DNA of 64,000 bases from G963717155 sp963717155 (GCA_963717155.1 OY970326.1:248001-312000), one strand, 5' to 3'; positions 43,200 to 52,258 are shown, counted from the first letter of the stretch. Program-made: numbers and translations. Notes: generated from the sequence alone by a model not told the origin.

Positions 43200-44318
43200 A
43201 TGCGCATCACCCGCGTCGAGCCGATCGTCCTTCGGCTTCCCGAGGTCGAGCTCCGTGCCGATGGGACGCAGGACGCGTTCCTCGTCCGCATCGAGACCGA
43301 CGAGGGCCTCTACGGGATCGGCGAGGGCGATACGGCTCCGGCCGTCGCGCGGGCGGCAGTCGAGATGCCGGCGTCGCACTCCATCGCGCAGGGCCTCGGT
43401 GAGCTGTTGATCGGGCGCGACCCGCTCGACATCGAGCCGATCTGGCACGACCTGTACGAGAAGAGCGTGCACTTCGGCCACCGTGGCGTCGCGCTCCACG
43501 CGATGTCGGCGATCGACATAGCGCTGTACGACCTCGCGGGCAAGATCCTCGGCCAGCCGGTTCACCGCCTGCTCGGAGGATCGTTCCGCGACCGCGTGCC
43601 GGTATACGCGTCCGCGCTCATGCCGTGGACCATCGAGCACGTCCGCGAGCTCGTGTCGGGCTACCGCGAGCAGGGCTACGGCGCCGTCAAGCTCGGCTGG
43701 GGGCCGATCGGACTCGACGCCCGCCAGGACGTCGCGCTCGTCCGCGCGGCGCGCGAGGCCTGCGGACCCGATCTCGAGCTGATGATCGACGCCGGACGCG
43801 TCTGGACGTGGAAGCAGGCGCTGCAGATGTCGCGGCGGTTCGAGGAGTTCGAGCTCTCCTGGCTCGAGGAGCCGCTGCCCGTCGACGACCTCGACGGCTA
43901 CGCGCGATTGTGCGAGCACTCCGCACTCCGCATCGCGTCCGCCGAGAACGAGACCACGATCTTCGCCTTCCGCGAGTGGGTCGAGCGCGCCGGACTCGAC
44001 ATCGTGCAGCCCGACCTCGCCCGCTGCGGCGGTTTCACGCAAGGCCGCCGGATCGCGGCCCTCACATGGGAGCGGAACCGGGCGATGGTCCCCCATGCGT
44101 TCTCGACCGGCATCCTCGTCGCCGCGTCCCTGCACATGACCGCCGCGATGCCGCACGGCACGCTGACCGAGTTCTCCGTCGCAGACGGGCCGCTCGTGCG
44201 CGATCTCCTGCTCGACCCGTTCGCGCTCGAGTCCGACGGCACGGTGCTCGTGCCCACCGGCCCGGGCCTGGGCATCGAGCTCAACCCGAGCGTCCTCGAG
44301 CGCTTCCGTGTTCGATGA
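43200..44318 (+). CDS. Mandelate racemase/muconate lactonizing (enolase superfamily) enzyme
   Basis: 372 residues from ATG 43200 with GAGAGGA upstream. N-terminal capping domain, then the barrel: Lys in V-K-L-G-W-G near 161, metal ligands D-A-G-R near 200, E-E-P near 225, and E in A-S-A-E-N-E near 249. The region V-P-H-A-F-S-T-G supplies the C-terminal catalytic His. Sugar-acid dehydratases (galactonate, mandelate-type) share this set. With the adjacent SDR it may process an aldonic acid. Confidence 0.9.
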   Translation: MRITRVEPIVLRLPEVELRADGTQDAFLVRIETDEGLYGIGEGDTAPAVARAAVEMPASHSIAQGLGELLIGRDPLDIEPIWHDLYEKSVHFGHRGVALHAMSAIDIALYDLAGKILGQPVHRLLGGSFRDRVPVYASALMPWTIEHVRELVSGYREQGYGAVKLGWGPIGLDARQDVALVRAAREACGPDLELMIDAGRVWTWKQALQMSRRFEEFELSWLEEPLPVDDLDGYARLCEHSALRIASAENETTIFAFREWVERAGLDIVQPDLARCGGFTQGRRIAALTWERNRAMVPHAFSTGILVAASLHMTAAMPHGTLTEFSVADGPLVRDLLLDPFALESDGTVLVPTGPGLGIELNPSVLERFRVR

Positions 44319-44348
44319 GTTTCGGCGCCGACGCCGGTCGTTAGGAAT

Positions 44349-45371
44349 ATGGCGACCCCTGAGGAGCGAGGACTCCTTGCCTCCGCACGCGCCGGCGACG
44401 AGGGCGCCTACCGACGACTGATCGAGCCGCACCGGGCCGAGCTGCACGCCCACTGCTACCGCATGCTCGGCTCGGTCCACGATGCCGAGGACGCGCTGCA
44501 GGACACGCTCCTTCGCGCGTGGCGCGGACTGGCGGGGTTCGAGGGTCGCAGCTCGCCACGGAACTGGCTCTACCGGATCGCGACGAACGCATGCATGGAC
44601 GTCTCCACGCGCCGGCCGAAGCGCGTGCTCCCGCTGGACGCCGTTCCCGGTGCCGCGCTGGGCGAGGCTCCCGGTCGGCCGCTCGCCGAGTCGGTGTGGA
44701 TCGAGGCGTATCCCGATCGGGAGCTCGGCGTGCCCGACGGCTCCGCTGCTCCCGAGGCCCGCTACGAGCTGCGGGAGAGCCTCGAGCTCGCGTTCGTCGC
44801 CGCCCTCCAGCACCTGCCGGCGCGCCAGCGCGCGGTGCTGATCCTGCGCGAGGTCCTCGGGTTCTCCGCCGCCGAGACCGCCGCGCTGCTCGAGCTCTCG
44901 GTGCCGGCGGTGAACAGCGCGCTGCAGCGTGCGCGCAGATCGATCGACGAGCGGTTGCCCGCGCAGAGCCAGCAGTCGACGCTTCGCGCGCTCGGCGACG
45001 AGCGGTCGCGCGCGCTCGTCGGCCGCTACATGGACGCACTCGAGCGGGCCGATGTCGACGCCGTGCTCGAGCTGCTCGTCGAGGATGCCGCGTGGTCCAT
45101 GCCTCCGATGTCGACCTGGTATCGCGGGCGCGACCGGGTTGCAGCCTTCCTCGCCGAGCATGCCCTCGCCGTCGACTGGCGGCACATCCCGACGCAGGCG
45201 AACGGGCAGCTCGCGGTGGGCTGCTACCGCTGGGTCGAGGAGCGGGATTGCTTCGTCGGCGAGATCGTCGATGTCCTGACCCTCCAGGGCGACCGGATCG
45301 CCGACGTCACCGCCTTCGTGACGCCAGCGATCTTGCCGAGCTTCGGCCTGCCGGAGGTGCTCGCGAGGTAG
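44349..45371 (+). CDS. ECF-type sigma factor with SnoaL-like C-terminal domain
   Basis: 340 residues. Sigma region 2 about 10-85 (Y-R-R-L-I-E-P-H-R and C-Y-R-M-L-G-S-V-H-D-A-E-D-A-L-Q-D-T-L-L-R-A-W), region 4 about 155-205 (L-P-A-R-Q-R-A-V-L-I-L-R-E-V-L-G-F-S-A-A-E-T-A). After that comes a SnoaL/NTF2-like domain (about 225-330) with W-R-H-I-P-T-Q-A-N-G-Q, typical of the SigJ/SigG (TIGR02960-like) group, where the extra domain regulates activity instead of a separate anti-sigma. No anti-sigma gene adjoins it. Confidence 0.92.
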   Translation: MATPEERGLLASARAGDEGAYRRLIEPHRAELHAHCYRMLGSVHDAEDALQDTLLRAWRGLAGFEGRSSPRNWLYRIATNACMDVSTRRPKRVLPLDAVPGAALGEAPGRPLAESVWIEAYPDRELGVPDGSAAPEARYELRESLELAFVAALQHLPARQRAVLILREVLGFSAAETAALLELSVPAVNSALQRARRSIDERLPAQSQQSTLRALGDERSRALVGRYMDALERADVDAVLELLVEDAAWSMPPMSTWYRGRDRVAAFLAEHALAVDWRHIPTQANGQLAVGCYRWVEERDCFVGEIVDVLTLQGDRIADVTAFVTPAILPSFGLPEVLAR

Positions 45372-45529
45372 GGCCGCTCGGCGCGCACGCGGTGGCCTGG
45401 CGAATGCGCTCTGTGCTCTTCGTGGTACTGCCTGAGGATGGACATTCCGAGCTGATCCATGAGGGGTCCTTCCGGTCGTTGGGCGATAGACCGGAACTGC
45501 CCGCCAAACTCATCGCTCGCCTGGAGGAT

Positions 45530-45946
45530 CTACTCCAGCTCGCCGAGGAAGACAGCCTCCTCGGGCTGCGCGATCGATCCGCGCCGCAGGCCGGCCGCGA
45601 TCTCGGCCACGACCTGGTCGCGCGCCTCGACCGGGACCTCCCAGCCGTAGCGCTGCGGCTGCGGCCAGTCGGCCACCGCCTCGACTCGCACCCCGCGCTT
45701 GGCAGCCGCGCGGCCGAACGTCATCGGGATGAGGACGATCAGCCGTACCAACGCCAGGACGAGCTCGACCACGACGAGCACCGGCACCATCAGAAGCCAG
45801 AGCAGACCCGCGCGATGGCCCGCGAAGAAGTCGCCTGCGTCGATGTCGAGCGGCTTCCACTGCCCGAAGCGCGCACGCGTCACGTAGATGTCCCACGCGA
45901 CGCCCTCCGGATCGACGACCTTGCGCGTCGCCCGCAGCCAGCTCAA
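45530..45946 (-). CDS. Hypothetical membrane protein, TTG start
   Basis: 138 residues. TTG 45946 overlaps the aminotransferase TGA (TTGA), so translation is probably coupled. N-terminus S-W-L-R-A-T-R-K-V-V-D-P-E-G-V-A-W-D-I-Y-V, then one long hydrophobic stretch (L-L-W-L-L-M-V-P-V-L-V-V-V-E-L-V-L-A-L-V), then a soluble tail. No family recognised. A longer open frame upstream is antisense-like and ignored. Confidence 0.6.
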   Translation of the reverse strand: MSWLRATRKVVDPEGVAWDIYVTRARFGQWKPLDIDAGDFFAGHRAGLLWLLMVPVLVVVELVLALVRLIVLIPMTFGRAAAKRGVRVEAVADWPQPQRYGWEVPVEARDQVVAEIAAGLRRGSIAQPEEAVFLGELE

Positions 45947-47109
45947 CGCTCGAGCAGCGCCGCGATCGCCGCGAGCGCACCCTCGATGGTCTCGCGCGGT
46001 GCCGCGGTCGAGAGGCGCAGATACCCCCGCCCATGCTGTCCGAATGCGCTTCCCGCGAGCAGCGCGACGCCGGCCTCGGCGAGCAGCCGGTCCGCCAGCT
46101 CGTTCGCGTCGATGCCCGTGTCCGACACGTTCGGGAACGCGTAGAACGCGCCCTTCGGCATCGCGCAGCGCACGCCCGGTAGCTCGTTGAGACCCGATAC
46201 GAGGAGATCGCGCCGCTCCTCGAGCGAGGCGACCATCGCACGCACCGAGTCCATCGGCCCGGTCAGGGCGGCGACCCCGGCGAGCTGCGTCGCCGGCGCG
46301 ACGCACGAGTACGTGTTGATCGCGAGTCGGACCATCGGCTCAACGAGGGCAGCAGGCAGCGCCGCGTAGCCGAGCCGCCACCCGGTCATCGAGAACGTCT
46401 TGCTCGCGCTCTCGAGCAGGATCACGCGCTCCTCGAGTCCCTCGTAGGCCGAGAGCGAGTCGTGCTCTCCCTCGTACAGGATCTCGGAGTAGACCTCGTC
46501 GGCCAGCACGTAGCAGTCGTGCTGCCGCAAGACCTCCGCGAGCTCCGCGTTCAGCGCCCGATCGATGACACCGCCGGTCGGGTTCCCCGGCGAGTTCAGG
46601 ATCACGAGCCGCGTCCGGGGTCCCAGCCTGTCGGCGAGATCCGACGCGGCGAACGCGAACCCGCGCTCCTCGACGAGCGGCAGCGGCACGGGGACGGCGC
46701 CGGCGAAGCGGATCACCGACTCGTAGATCGGGAAGCCCGGGTCGGGATACACGACCTCGTCGCCCGGGTTGCACGTCGCGAGCACCGAGAAGAGCAGGAA
46801 CGGCTTGGCGCCGGGTGCGACCACGACACGGCGGGGGTCGACCGCGATGCGCCGCGTACGCGACAGGTAGGCGGCGACCGCCTCGCGAAGCTCGGGCAGC
46901 CCGGCCGCGGGGCAGTAGCGCGTGTAGCCGTCGCGAAGGGCCTTCGCGGCGGCGTCCACGATGTGCGGTGCGGTGTCGACGCCCGGCTCGCCGATCTCGA
47001 GGTGCAACACCTTGCGGCCCTGCGCCTCGAGCGCCCGGGCGCGGGCCAGCACCTCGAAGGCGGTCTCGGTGCCGAGGCGGGCGAGTGCGTCTGCAAGAGG
47101 AGACGACAA
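45943..47109 (-). CDS. PLP-dependent class I/II aminotransferase
   Basis: 388 residues, fold type I. Visible: G-E-P-G-V-D-T near residue 40, N-S-P-G-N-P-T-G-G near 171, D-E-V-Y-S near 204, Schiff-base lysine in S-A-S-K-T-F-S-M near 235, and the C-terminal Arg in Y-L-R-L-S near 366 that binds the carboxylate. Looks like an aspartate/alanine-type transaminase. Start ATG 47109. Downstream hypothetical gene is coupled by TTGA. Confidence 0.92.
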   Translation of the reverse strand: MSSPLADALARLGTETAFEVLARARALEAQGRKVLHLEIGEPGVDTAPHIVDAAAKALRDGYTRYCPAAGLPELREAVAAYLSRTRRIAVDPRRVVVAPGAKPFLLFSVLATCNPGDEVVYPDPGFPIYESVIRFAGAVPVPLPLVEERGFAFAASDLADRLGPRTRLVILNSPGNPTGGVIDRALNAELAEVLRQHDCYVLADEVYSEILYEGEHDSLSAYEGLEERVILLESASKTFSMTGWRLGYAALPAALVEPMVRLAINTYSCVAPATQLAGVAALTGPMDSVRAMVASLEERRDLLVSGLNELPGVRCAMPKGAFYAFPNVSDTGIDANELADRLLAEAGVALLAGSAFGQHGRGYLRLSTAAPRETIEGALAAIAALLER

Positions 47110-47139
47110 GGCGCCAAGGTTACAGGTGGGCCTCGGGCG

Positions 47140-47229
47140 TCAGTACCAGCGGATGCGCGGCATCGTGTCGAGTGCGCGCTCGCGGGGCGTCCTGGGAAAA
47201 CCGACGAGCTTGCGGAATCGGCGCTTCAT
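47140..47229 (-). CDS. Candidate 29-residue basic microprotein
   Basis: ATG 47229 to TGA 47142-47140, with a strong ribosome site (AGGAAGGGA) 5-13 bases before the start. The peptide starts M-K-R-R-F-R-K-L-V-G-F-P-R-T-P and ends M-P-R-I-R-W-Y, highly basic. It stands 30 bases upstream of the aminotransferase start, so could be a leader ORF or a short protein. No family known. Confidence 0.4.
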   Translation of the reverse strand: MKRRFRKLVGFPRTPRERALDTMPRIRWY

Positions 47230-47241
47230 GGTATCCCTTCC

Positions 47242-47271
47242 TGAGATATTACGTCCTAAGAAACTACGTCC
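47242..47271. promoter_or_regulatory. 15-bp tandem repeat, likely MarR operator
   Basis: Two abutting 15-mers, 47242-47256 and 47257-47271, match at 12 of 15 positions, both ending TACGTCC on the plus strand. The repeat sits in the gap between the microprotein/aminotransferase side and the marR gene, in the window's most A/T-rich promoter. A spacing of 15 bases is close to 1.5 helix turns. Autoregulation by the MarR protein is the simplest reading. Confidence 0.5.
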
Positions 47272-47312
47272 CAGGATAGCTTATTCCAGAATGGGCTCGC
47301 TAGACTCGTCCT

Positions 47313-47816
47313 GTGGCGAAGGACGGAGTCGACGTGCTCCTCGAGCAGTGGCACCGCGAGCGCCCTGACCTCGACAGCTCTCCGATCGGCGTGATCGGGC
47401 GGATCTCGCGTCTGTCGCGCGAGATCGAGCGGAGGCTCGAGCCGGTCTACGCCGATCACGGGCTCGAGCCGGGCTGGTACGACGTCCTCGCGACGCTGCG
47501 TCGGTCTGGCCCGCCCTACCGGCTGCGTCCGACGGACTTCGCGAACGCGCTCATGCTGACGTCGAGCGGCGCGACCAAGCGGCTCGACCGGCTCGAGGAG
47601 GCGAAGCTGATCGCCCGCGAGCGCGATCCCGACGACCGCCGCGGGATCCTGATCGCGCTGACGGAGCCCGGTCGCGCGCTCGTCGACTCGACCGTCGAGC
47701 ACCACCTCGAGAACGAGCGCCGGATCCTGAGCGCGCTCACCGCCGCCGAGCAACGCCAGCTCGCCGATCTCCTGCGCAAGCTCCAGCTCGGCCTGCCGTC
47801 GCGCGAGGACGCGTGA
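47313..47816 (+). CDS. MarR-family transcriptional regulator
   Basis: 167 residues. Winged helix-turn-helix about 50-115: L-R-P-T-D-F-A-N-A-L-M-L-T-S-S-G-A-T-K-R-L-D-R-L-E-E, followed by the wing R-D-P-D-D-R-R-G-I-L-I-A-L-T. Start GTG 47313. It overlaps the glcD start (TGATG), so it likely controls glcDEF and responds to a small acid; the upstream 15-bp repeats are candidate sites. Confidence 0.92.
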   Translation: MAKDGVDVLLEQWHRERPDLDSSPIGVIGRISRLSREIERRLEPVYADHGLEPGWYDVLATLRRSGPPYRLRPTDFANALMLTSSGATKRLDRLEEAKLIARERDPDDRRGILIALTEPGRALVDSTVEHHLENERRILSALTAAEQRQLADLLRKLQLGLPSREDA

Positions 47817-49273
47817 TGGTGCTGCCAGATCGCCTGCTCGACGCCGTGCGCGAGGCGTGCGGCGACGGAGGCACCATCGAGGAGCCCGAGCGCCTGCGCA
47901 CCTACGAGTGCGACGGGCTGACGGGCCACCGCGCGATACCCGCGCTCGTCTGCCTGCCGCCTACGGCCGAGGCCGTACAGGCCGTGGTCCGTGCCTGCCA
48001 CGCCGACGGGATCCCCTTCGTCGCGAGAGGCGCTGGCACCGGCCTATCGGGTGGCGCACTGCCCGTGGCCGGTGGAGTCGTCATCTCGGTCGCGAGGATG
48101 CGCCGCATCCTCGAGGTCGATCTCGACGGTGGCCGCGTGGTCGTGGAGCCGGGCGTCGCGAACCTCGAGGTCACCCGCGCGGTCGCGCCGCACGGCTACT
48201 TCTACGCGCCGGATCCGTCCAGCCAGCAGGTCTGCACGATCGGCGGCAACGTGGCCGAGAACTCCGGCGGCGCTCACTGCCTGAAGCACGGCTTCACGGT
48301 CAACCACGTGTGCGGCCTGTCGATCGTCCTGTCGGACGGCGAGCTCGTGGAGCTCGGAGGCAAGGGCCTCGACGAGCCGGGGCCGGACCTGCTCGGCGCC
48401 TTCGTCGGCTCGGAGGGCACGCTCGGCATCGCGGTGCGGATCACCCTCCGCATCGTCCGCCGTCCCGAGCAGATCACGACGTTCCTCGCATCGTTCGACT
48501 CGACCGACGAGGCCGGCGGAGCCGTATCGGACATCGTGGCGGCCGGCATCCTGCCCGCGGCGATCGAGATGATGGATCGTCTGACCATCGAGGCTGCGGA
48601 GGCGGCGGTGCATGCGGGCTACCCCGAGGGCGCCGGCGCGATCCTGATCACCGAGCTCGACGGCGTGACCGAGCAGGTGGCGCAGGACCTGCGCGTCGTC
48701 GAGGACCTCTGCCGTAGCAACGGCTGCCGCGAGATCCGGGTCGCCCATGACGACGCGGAGCGGGCGGTCATCTGGAAGGGGCGGAAAGCCGCGTTCGCCG
48801 CTGTCGGCCGCATCAGCCCGGACTACTACGTGCAGGACGGGGTCGTGCCGCGGACCCGGTTGCCTGCCGTGCTCCGCCAGATCCAGCAGCTCTCGGTCGA
48901 GCACGGCCTGCGCGTCGGCAACGTCTTCCACGCGGGCGACGGGAACCTCCATCCGCTCGTCCTGTACGACGGGGCCGTCGAGGGCGAGTCCGAGCGAGCC
49001 GAGCTGTGTGCGCGCGCGATCCTCGACGCCTGCGTCGCTGCCGGCGGCTCGATCACCGGCGAGCACGGCGTCGGCGTCGACAAGGCGTGCGCGATGTCGC
49101 TGATGTTCACGCCCGACGACCTCGAGGTGATGGCCCGGGTGCGCAGGGCGTTCGACCCGGCCGGTCTCGCGAACCCGGGGAAGCTGCTGCCGACGCCGCG
49201 CCTGTGCGGAGAGGCGCCCGGGCCGCACCGCATGCATCCGCTGGAGAGGGCCGGTCTTGTCGAGCGTCTCTGA
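47816..49273 (+). CDS. glcD: Glycolate oxidase FAD subunit GlcD
   Basis: 485 residues, FAD-linked oxidase (PCMH-type). FAD pocket F-V-A-R-G-A-G-T-G-L-S-G-G-A near residue 60, G-G-N-V-A-E-N-S-G-G near 143, and the C-terminal F-H-A-G-D-G-N-L-H-P and G-E-H-G-V-G. It oxidises glycolate (possibly D-lactate) to the oxoacid with GlcE and GlcF. ATG 47816 shares a base with the marR stop; GTG 47813 is an alternative. The start of glcE overlaps its end by 17 bases. Confidence 0.93.
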   Translation: MVLPDRLLDAVREACGDGGTIEEPERLRTYECDGLTGHRAIPALVCLPPTAEAVQAVVRACHADGIPFVARGAGTGLSGGALPVAGGVVISVARMRRILEVDLDGGRVVVEPGVANLEVTRAVAPHGYFYAPDPSSQQVCTIGGNVAENSGGAHCLKHGFTVNHVCGLSIVLSDGELVELGGKGLDEPGPDLLGAFVGSEGTLGIAVRITLRIVRRPEQITTFLASFDSTDEAGGAVSDIVAAGILPAAIEMMDRLTIEAAEAAVHAGYPEGAGAILITELDGVTEQVAQDLRVVEDLCRSNGCREIRVAHDDAERAVIWKGRKAAFAAVGRISPDYYVQDGVVPRTRLPAVLRQIQQLSVEHGLRVGNVFHAGDGNLHPLVLYDGAVEGESERAELCARAILDACVAAGGSITGEHGVGVDKACAMSLMFTPDDLEVMARVRRAFDPAGLANPGKLLPTPRLCGEAPGPHRMHPLERAGLVERL

Positions 49274-50186
49274 GCCGGCCACCGTCGACGAGCTGTCGGA
49301 GCTGTTGCGCGCGGCGGCCGCCGCCGGTCGGCGCGTATCGATCGGACGCGCCGGGGGCGACGTCGAGGTCTCGCTCGCCCACCTCGATCGCGTGCTGGCG
49401 CACGAGGCGGGTGACCTCACGGTCACGGTCGAGGCCGGCGTGCGCCTCTCGGCGCTCCGTGCGAGGCTCGCGCCCCACCGCCAGGAGCTCGCGCTCGATC
49501 CGCCCGGCGACCCGACCATCGGAGGCTGCCTCGCAGGCGATCTCTCGGGACCGCGACGCCACCGCTTCGGTGCCCCGCGCGACCTGCTGCTCGGCGTCAC
49601 GCTCGTGCTCGCCGACGGCACCGTGGCGAACGCCGGCGGGACGGTCGTCAAGAACGTCGCCGGCTACGACCTGGGCAAGCTCGTCTGCGGCTCGCATGGC
49701 CGCTTCGCCGCGATCGCACGGGCGAGCCTGCGGCTCCATCCGCTGCCGGCGGCGGCTGCGACGGTCGCCGTCGACGCCCGCGAGCCCGAGGAGGCGGCGC
49801 GCCTCACGCGCGCCGTGGCGCACTCGCCCCTGGTGCCGACGGCCTGCGACCTCGACTGGCCGGGCCGCCTGCTGATGCGGTTCGAGGGCGGCGAGGAGGG
49901 GGTCGCGGCGCAGGTTCGACGCGCGGGCGACCTCGTGGGAGCCCGCCCCGTGGACGACGGCATCTGGTCTGCCGTGCGCGAGCGCCAGGCGACGCTGCCC
50001 GGCCGGCTCTCGTATCCGCCCGGGGAGCTTGCCGCGCTCCTCGCACGCGAGCCGGCGGCCCTCGTCCGCGTCGGAGTCGGCTCCGCCTACGTGCCCTACG
50101 AGCCCGAGGATCGTCGCTCGCCGGGGGCGCAGCGGCTGGCCGAGCGCGTGCGCGCCGCGCTCGATCCCCGCGAGGTGCTCGTATGA
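49257..50186 (+). CDS. glcE: Glycolate oxidase FAD-binding subunit GlcE
   Basis: 309 residues from TTG 49257 (the only start that keeps the fold). Shorter FAD-binding protein: I-G-R-A-G-G-D-V-E, G-G-C-L-A-G-D-L-S-G-P-R near residue 83, and G-G-T-V-V-K-N-V-A-G-Y-D-L-G-K-L, the signature of GlcE. Its end overlaps glcF (ATGA). Part of the GlcDEF complex of membrane-linked glycolate oxidation. Confidence 0.9.
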   Translation: MSSVSEPATVDELSELLRAAAAAGRRVSIGRAGGDVEVSLAHLDRVLAHEAGDLTVTVEAGVRLSALRARLAPHRQELALDPPGDPTIGGCLAGDLSGPRRHRFGAPRDLLLGVTLVLADGTVANAGGTVVKNVAGYDLGKLVCGSHGRFAAIARASLRLHPLPAAAATVAVDAREPEEAARLTRAVAHSPLVPTACDLDWPGRLLMRFEGGEEGVAAQVRRAGDLVGARPVDDGIWSAVRERQATLPGRLSYPPGELAALLAREPAALVRVGVGSAYVPYEPEDRRSPGAQRLAERVRAALDPREVLV

Positions 50187-51448
50187 CCGAGCTCCACGAT
50201 CTGCGGAGCGAGGCCGACCTCGTCTCGGACTGCGTGCACTGCGGGTTCTGCCTCCCCACCTGCCCGACCTACCGCCTGTGGGGCGAGGAGGCCGACTCTC
50301 CGCGTGGGCGCATCCTCCTGATGGCAGCCCGGCTCGACGGGACGGTCGAGCTGACGGACACCGTCGTCGAGCGCTTCGACCGCTGCCTCGGCTGCATGGC
50401 CTGCCTCACCGCGTGCCCTTCCGGCGTGCAGTACGACGCGCTGATCGAGCTGACCCGCGAGCACGTCGAGCAGGAGCACCGGCGCTCGTTCTCGGAGCGC
50501 CTGCTGCGGACCGCGATCTTCCAGACCTTCCCGAACCCCCGGCGGCTCCGCGTCGCACTTGCGCTGGCGCCGCTCAGCCGTGTGCTCCCGTTGCCACGGG
50601 CCTTCCGTCCGCTCGTGCAGCTCGCGCCGGCGTTCCGCAACCGCGACGCCCCGGCGCCCGTCACGCCGGCGCGAGGCGAGCGCGTCGCGCGGGTGGGATT
50701 GCTGCTCGGGTGCGTCCAGCGCGAGGTCTTCGGCGACGTCAACACGGCGACCGCGCGCGTGCTCGCGGCCGACGGGTTCGAGGTCGTCGCGCCGCTGCAG
50801 GGGTGCTGCGGCGCGCTCGCCATCCACGCGGGTCGCCGCGAGGACGGGCGCGCGCGAGCCCGCACGCTGATCGAGACGTTCGAGCAGGCCGGCGTCGATC
50901 TGGTCGTCACGAACGCCGCCGGGTGTGGCAGCTCTGTCAAGGAGTACGGCAGGCTGCTCGGAGACGACCCCGCCTGGGCCGAGCGCGCGGCGGCGTTTGC
51001 CGCGAAGGTGCGCGACATCTCCGAGGTGCTTGCCGAGCGGGGCCCGCAGGCCGAGCGGCATCCGCTGGCGCTCTCGGTCGCGTTCCAGGATTCCTGCCAT
51101 CTCCTGCATGCCCAGGGCGTGCGGAGCGCACCGCGGGCTGTCCTGTCTGCGATTCCCGGCCTCGACCTGCGCGAGCCTGCCGATCAGGAGATCTGCTGCG
51201 GCAGCGCCGGTATCTACAACCTGGTGCAGCCCGTCGCGGCGGCCGAGCTCGGCGCGGCCAAGGCGCAGGCGGTGCTGGCGACGGGTGCCGCGGCGTACGC
51301 GAGCGCCAACCCGGGGTGTCTGATCCAGGTCACGACCCACCTCCGCGCCGCGGGGAGGCCGCTCCCGGCGTTCCACCCCGTCGAGCTCGTCGACGCGTCG
51401 ATCTGCGGTCTCGACGCCGCTCGGGTGCTCCGGACCGGACGAACCTAA
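50183..51448 (+). CDS. glcF: Glycolate oxidase iron-sulfur subunit GlcF
   Basis: 421 residues. Two ferredoxin-like motifs C-V-H-C-G-F-C-L-P-T-C-P (residue ~13) and C-L-G-C-M-A-C-L-T-A-C-P (~71), then two CCG domains (Q-G-C-C-G-A-L ~209 and E-I-C-C-G-S-A-G ~333). This is the complete GlcF arrangement for electron transfer from GlcD. Immediately followed (16 bases) by the convergent FadR-type regulator gene. Confidence 0.94.
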   Translation: MTELHDLRSEADLVSDCVHCGFCLPTCPTYRLWGEEADSPRGRILLMAARLDGTVELTDTVVERFDRCLGCMACLTACPSGVQYDALIELTREHVEQEHRRSFSERLLRTAIFQTFPNPRRLRVALALAPLSRVLPLPRAFRPLVQLAPAFRNRDAPAPVTPARGERVARVGLLLGCVQREVFGDVNTATARVLAADGFEVVAPLQGCCGALAIHAGRREDGRARARTLIETFEQAGVDLVVTNAAGCGSSVKEYGRLLGDDPAWAERAAAFAAKVRDISEVLAERGPQAERHPLALSVAFQDSCHLLHAQGVRSAPRAVLSAIPGLDLREPADQEICCGSAGIYNLVQPVAAAELGAAKAQAVLATGAAAYASANPGCLIQVTTHLRAAGRPLPAFHPVELVDASICGLDAARVLRTGRT

Positions 51449-51463
51449 GGTTCGAGTAGAGGG

Positions 51464-52171
51464 TTAGATTCCCTGCTCGAGCGCCCGATCGAGCGCGGTC
51501 CGTACGTCGTCCAGGTGCTCGATCATGGCATCGCGGGCGCCGGAACGATCACGAGCGAGCAGCGCCTCGTAGATGCGCTGGTGCGCGCGCAGCGAGGCCG
51601 CCACGACCCCGGGCTGACGGCCGGTGATCGTACGAGAACGCTCCGCGAGCCCGCTCATGCCATCGAGCAACGCGAGCAGGAGCCCGTTGTGCGCCGCGAT
51701 GTGGATCACACGATGGAAGCGCATGTCGAGCTCGGCGAACCGCGCCGGCTCCATCGTGTGCTCGTGCAGCTCGTCGATCGTCTTCCGGAGCTCGTCGAGC
51801 TCCTCCCGCGTGATCAGGCCGGCTGCTCGCTCCGCTGCACCCGACTCGAGGAGGCGGCGGACATCGGCGAGCTCGATCAGCGAGCTCGAGTTGAGCCCGA
51901 TCATGAAGCGCAACGGCTCGGCCAGCGTGATCGCGGCGAGGTCGGTCACGTAGGTGCCGGCTCCCTGGCGCGACTGCAGTACGCCGAGCATGTCGAGCGA
52001 CCGGATCGCCTCGCGCAGCGTCGGCCGCGAGACCGAGAGTCGCAGGCACAGATCACGCTCCGGCGGAAGGCGCGACCCCGGCGGGAAGACTCCCTCGGTG
52101 ATCAGGGCCTTGATCTTCTCGACCGCGTCCGCCGCGGCCGAGCGCCGGGGAGCGCTCGAGTCGGGTGGCAT
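51464..52171 (-). CDS. GntR-family regulator, FadR/GlcC-like (FCD domain)
   Basis: 235 residues from ATG 52171. N-terminal wHTH about 10-75 (L-P-P-E-R-D-L-C-L-R-L-S-V-S-R-P-T-L-R-E-A-I-R-S-L), C-terminal FCD domain about 90-225 with metal-ligand pattern D-M-R-F-H-R-V-I-H-I-A-A-H. FCD regulators such as GlcC or LldR sense glycolate or lactate, which fits its place next to glcDEF. It points away from the promoter at 52199, so it could control both. Confidence 0.9.
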   Translation of the reverse strand: MPPDSSAPRRSAAADAVEKIKALITEGVFPPGSRLPPERDLCLRLSVSRPTLREAIRSLDMLGVLQSRQGAGTYVTDLAAITLAEPLRFMIGLNSSSLIELADVRRLLESGAAERAAGLITREELDELRKTIDELHEHTMEPARFAELDMRFHRVIHIAAHNGLLLALLDGMSGLAERSRTITGRQPGVVAASLRAHQRIYEALLARDRSGARDAMIEHLDDVRTALDRALEQGI

Positions 52172-52198
52172 GGGCGATAGGAGCGTACACCGCGAGGT

Positions 52199-52228
52199 TT
52201 GACACGTAGTTCGACGAGTCGCTACGGT
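52199..52228 (+). promoter_or_regulatory. Sigma-70-type promoter
   Basis: Perfect -35 TTGACA at 52199-52204, 18-base spacer, and TACGGT at 52223-52228 as -10. It precedes the monooxygenase gene start by about 30 bases. A perfect -35 is rare in this window. Confidence 0.5.
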
Positions 52229-52258
52229 CGCATTCCCGGAGCGAGGGAGCAAACAGGG

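Noticed and set aside
45224..45460. Minus-strand 78-codon frame with GGAAGGA before its ATG
   Set aside because: The ribosome-site match is good, but most of the frame is antisense to the ECF sigma gene and no family is recognised; left uncalled.
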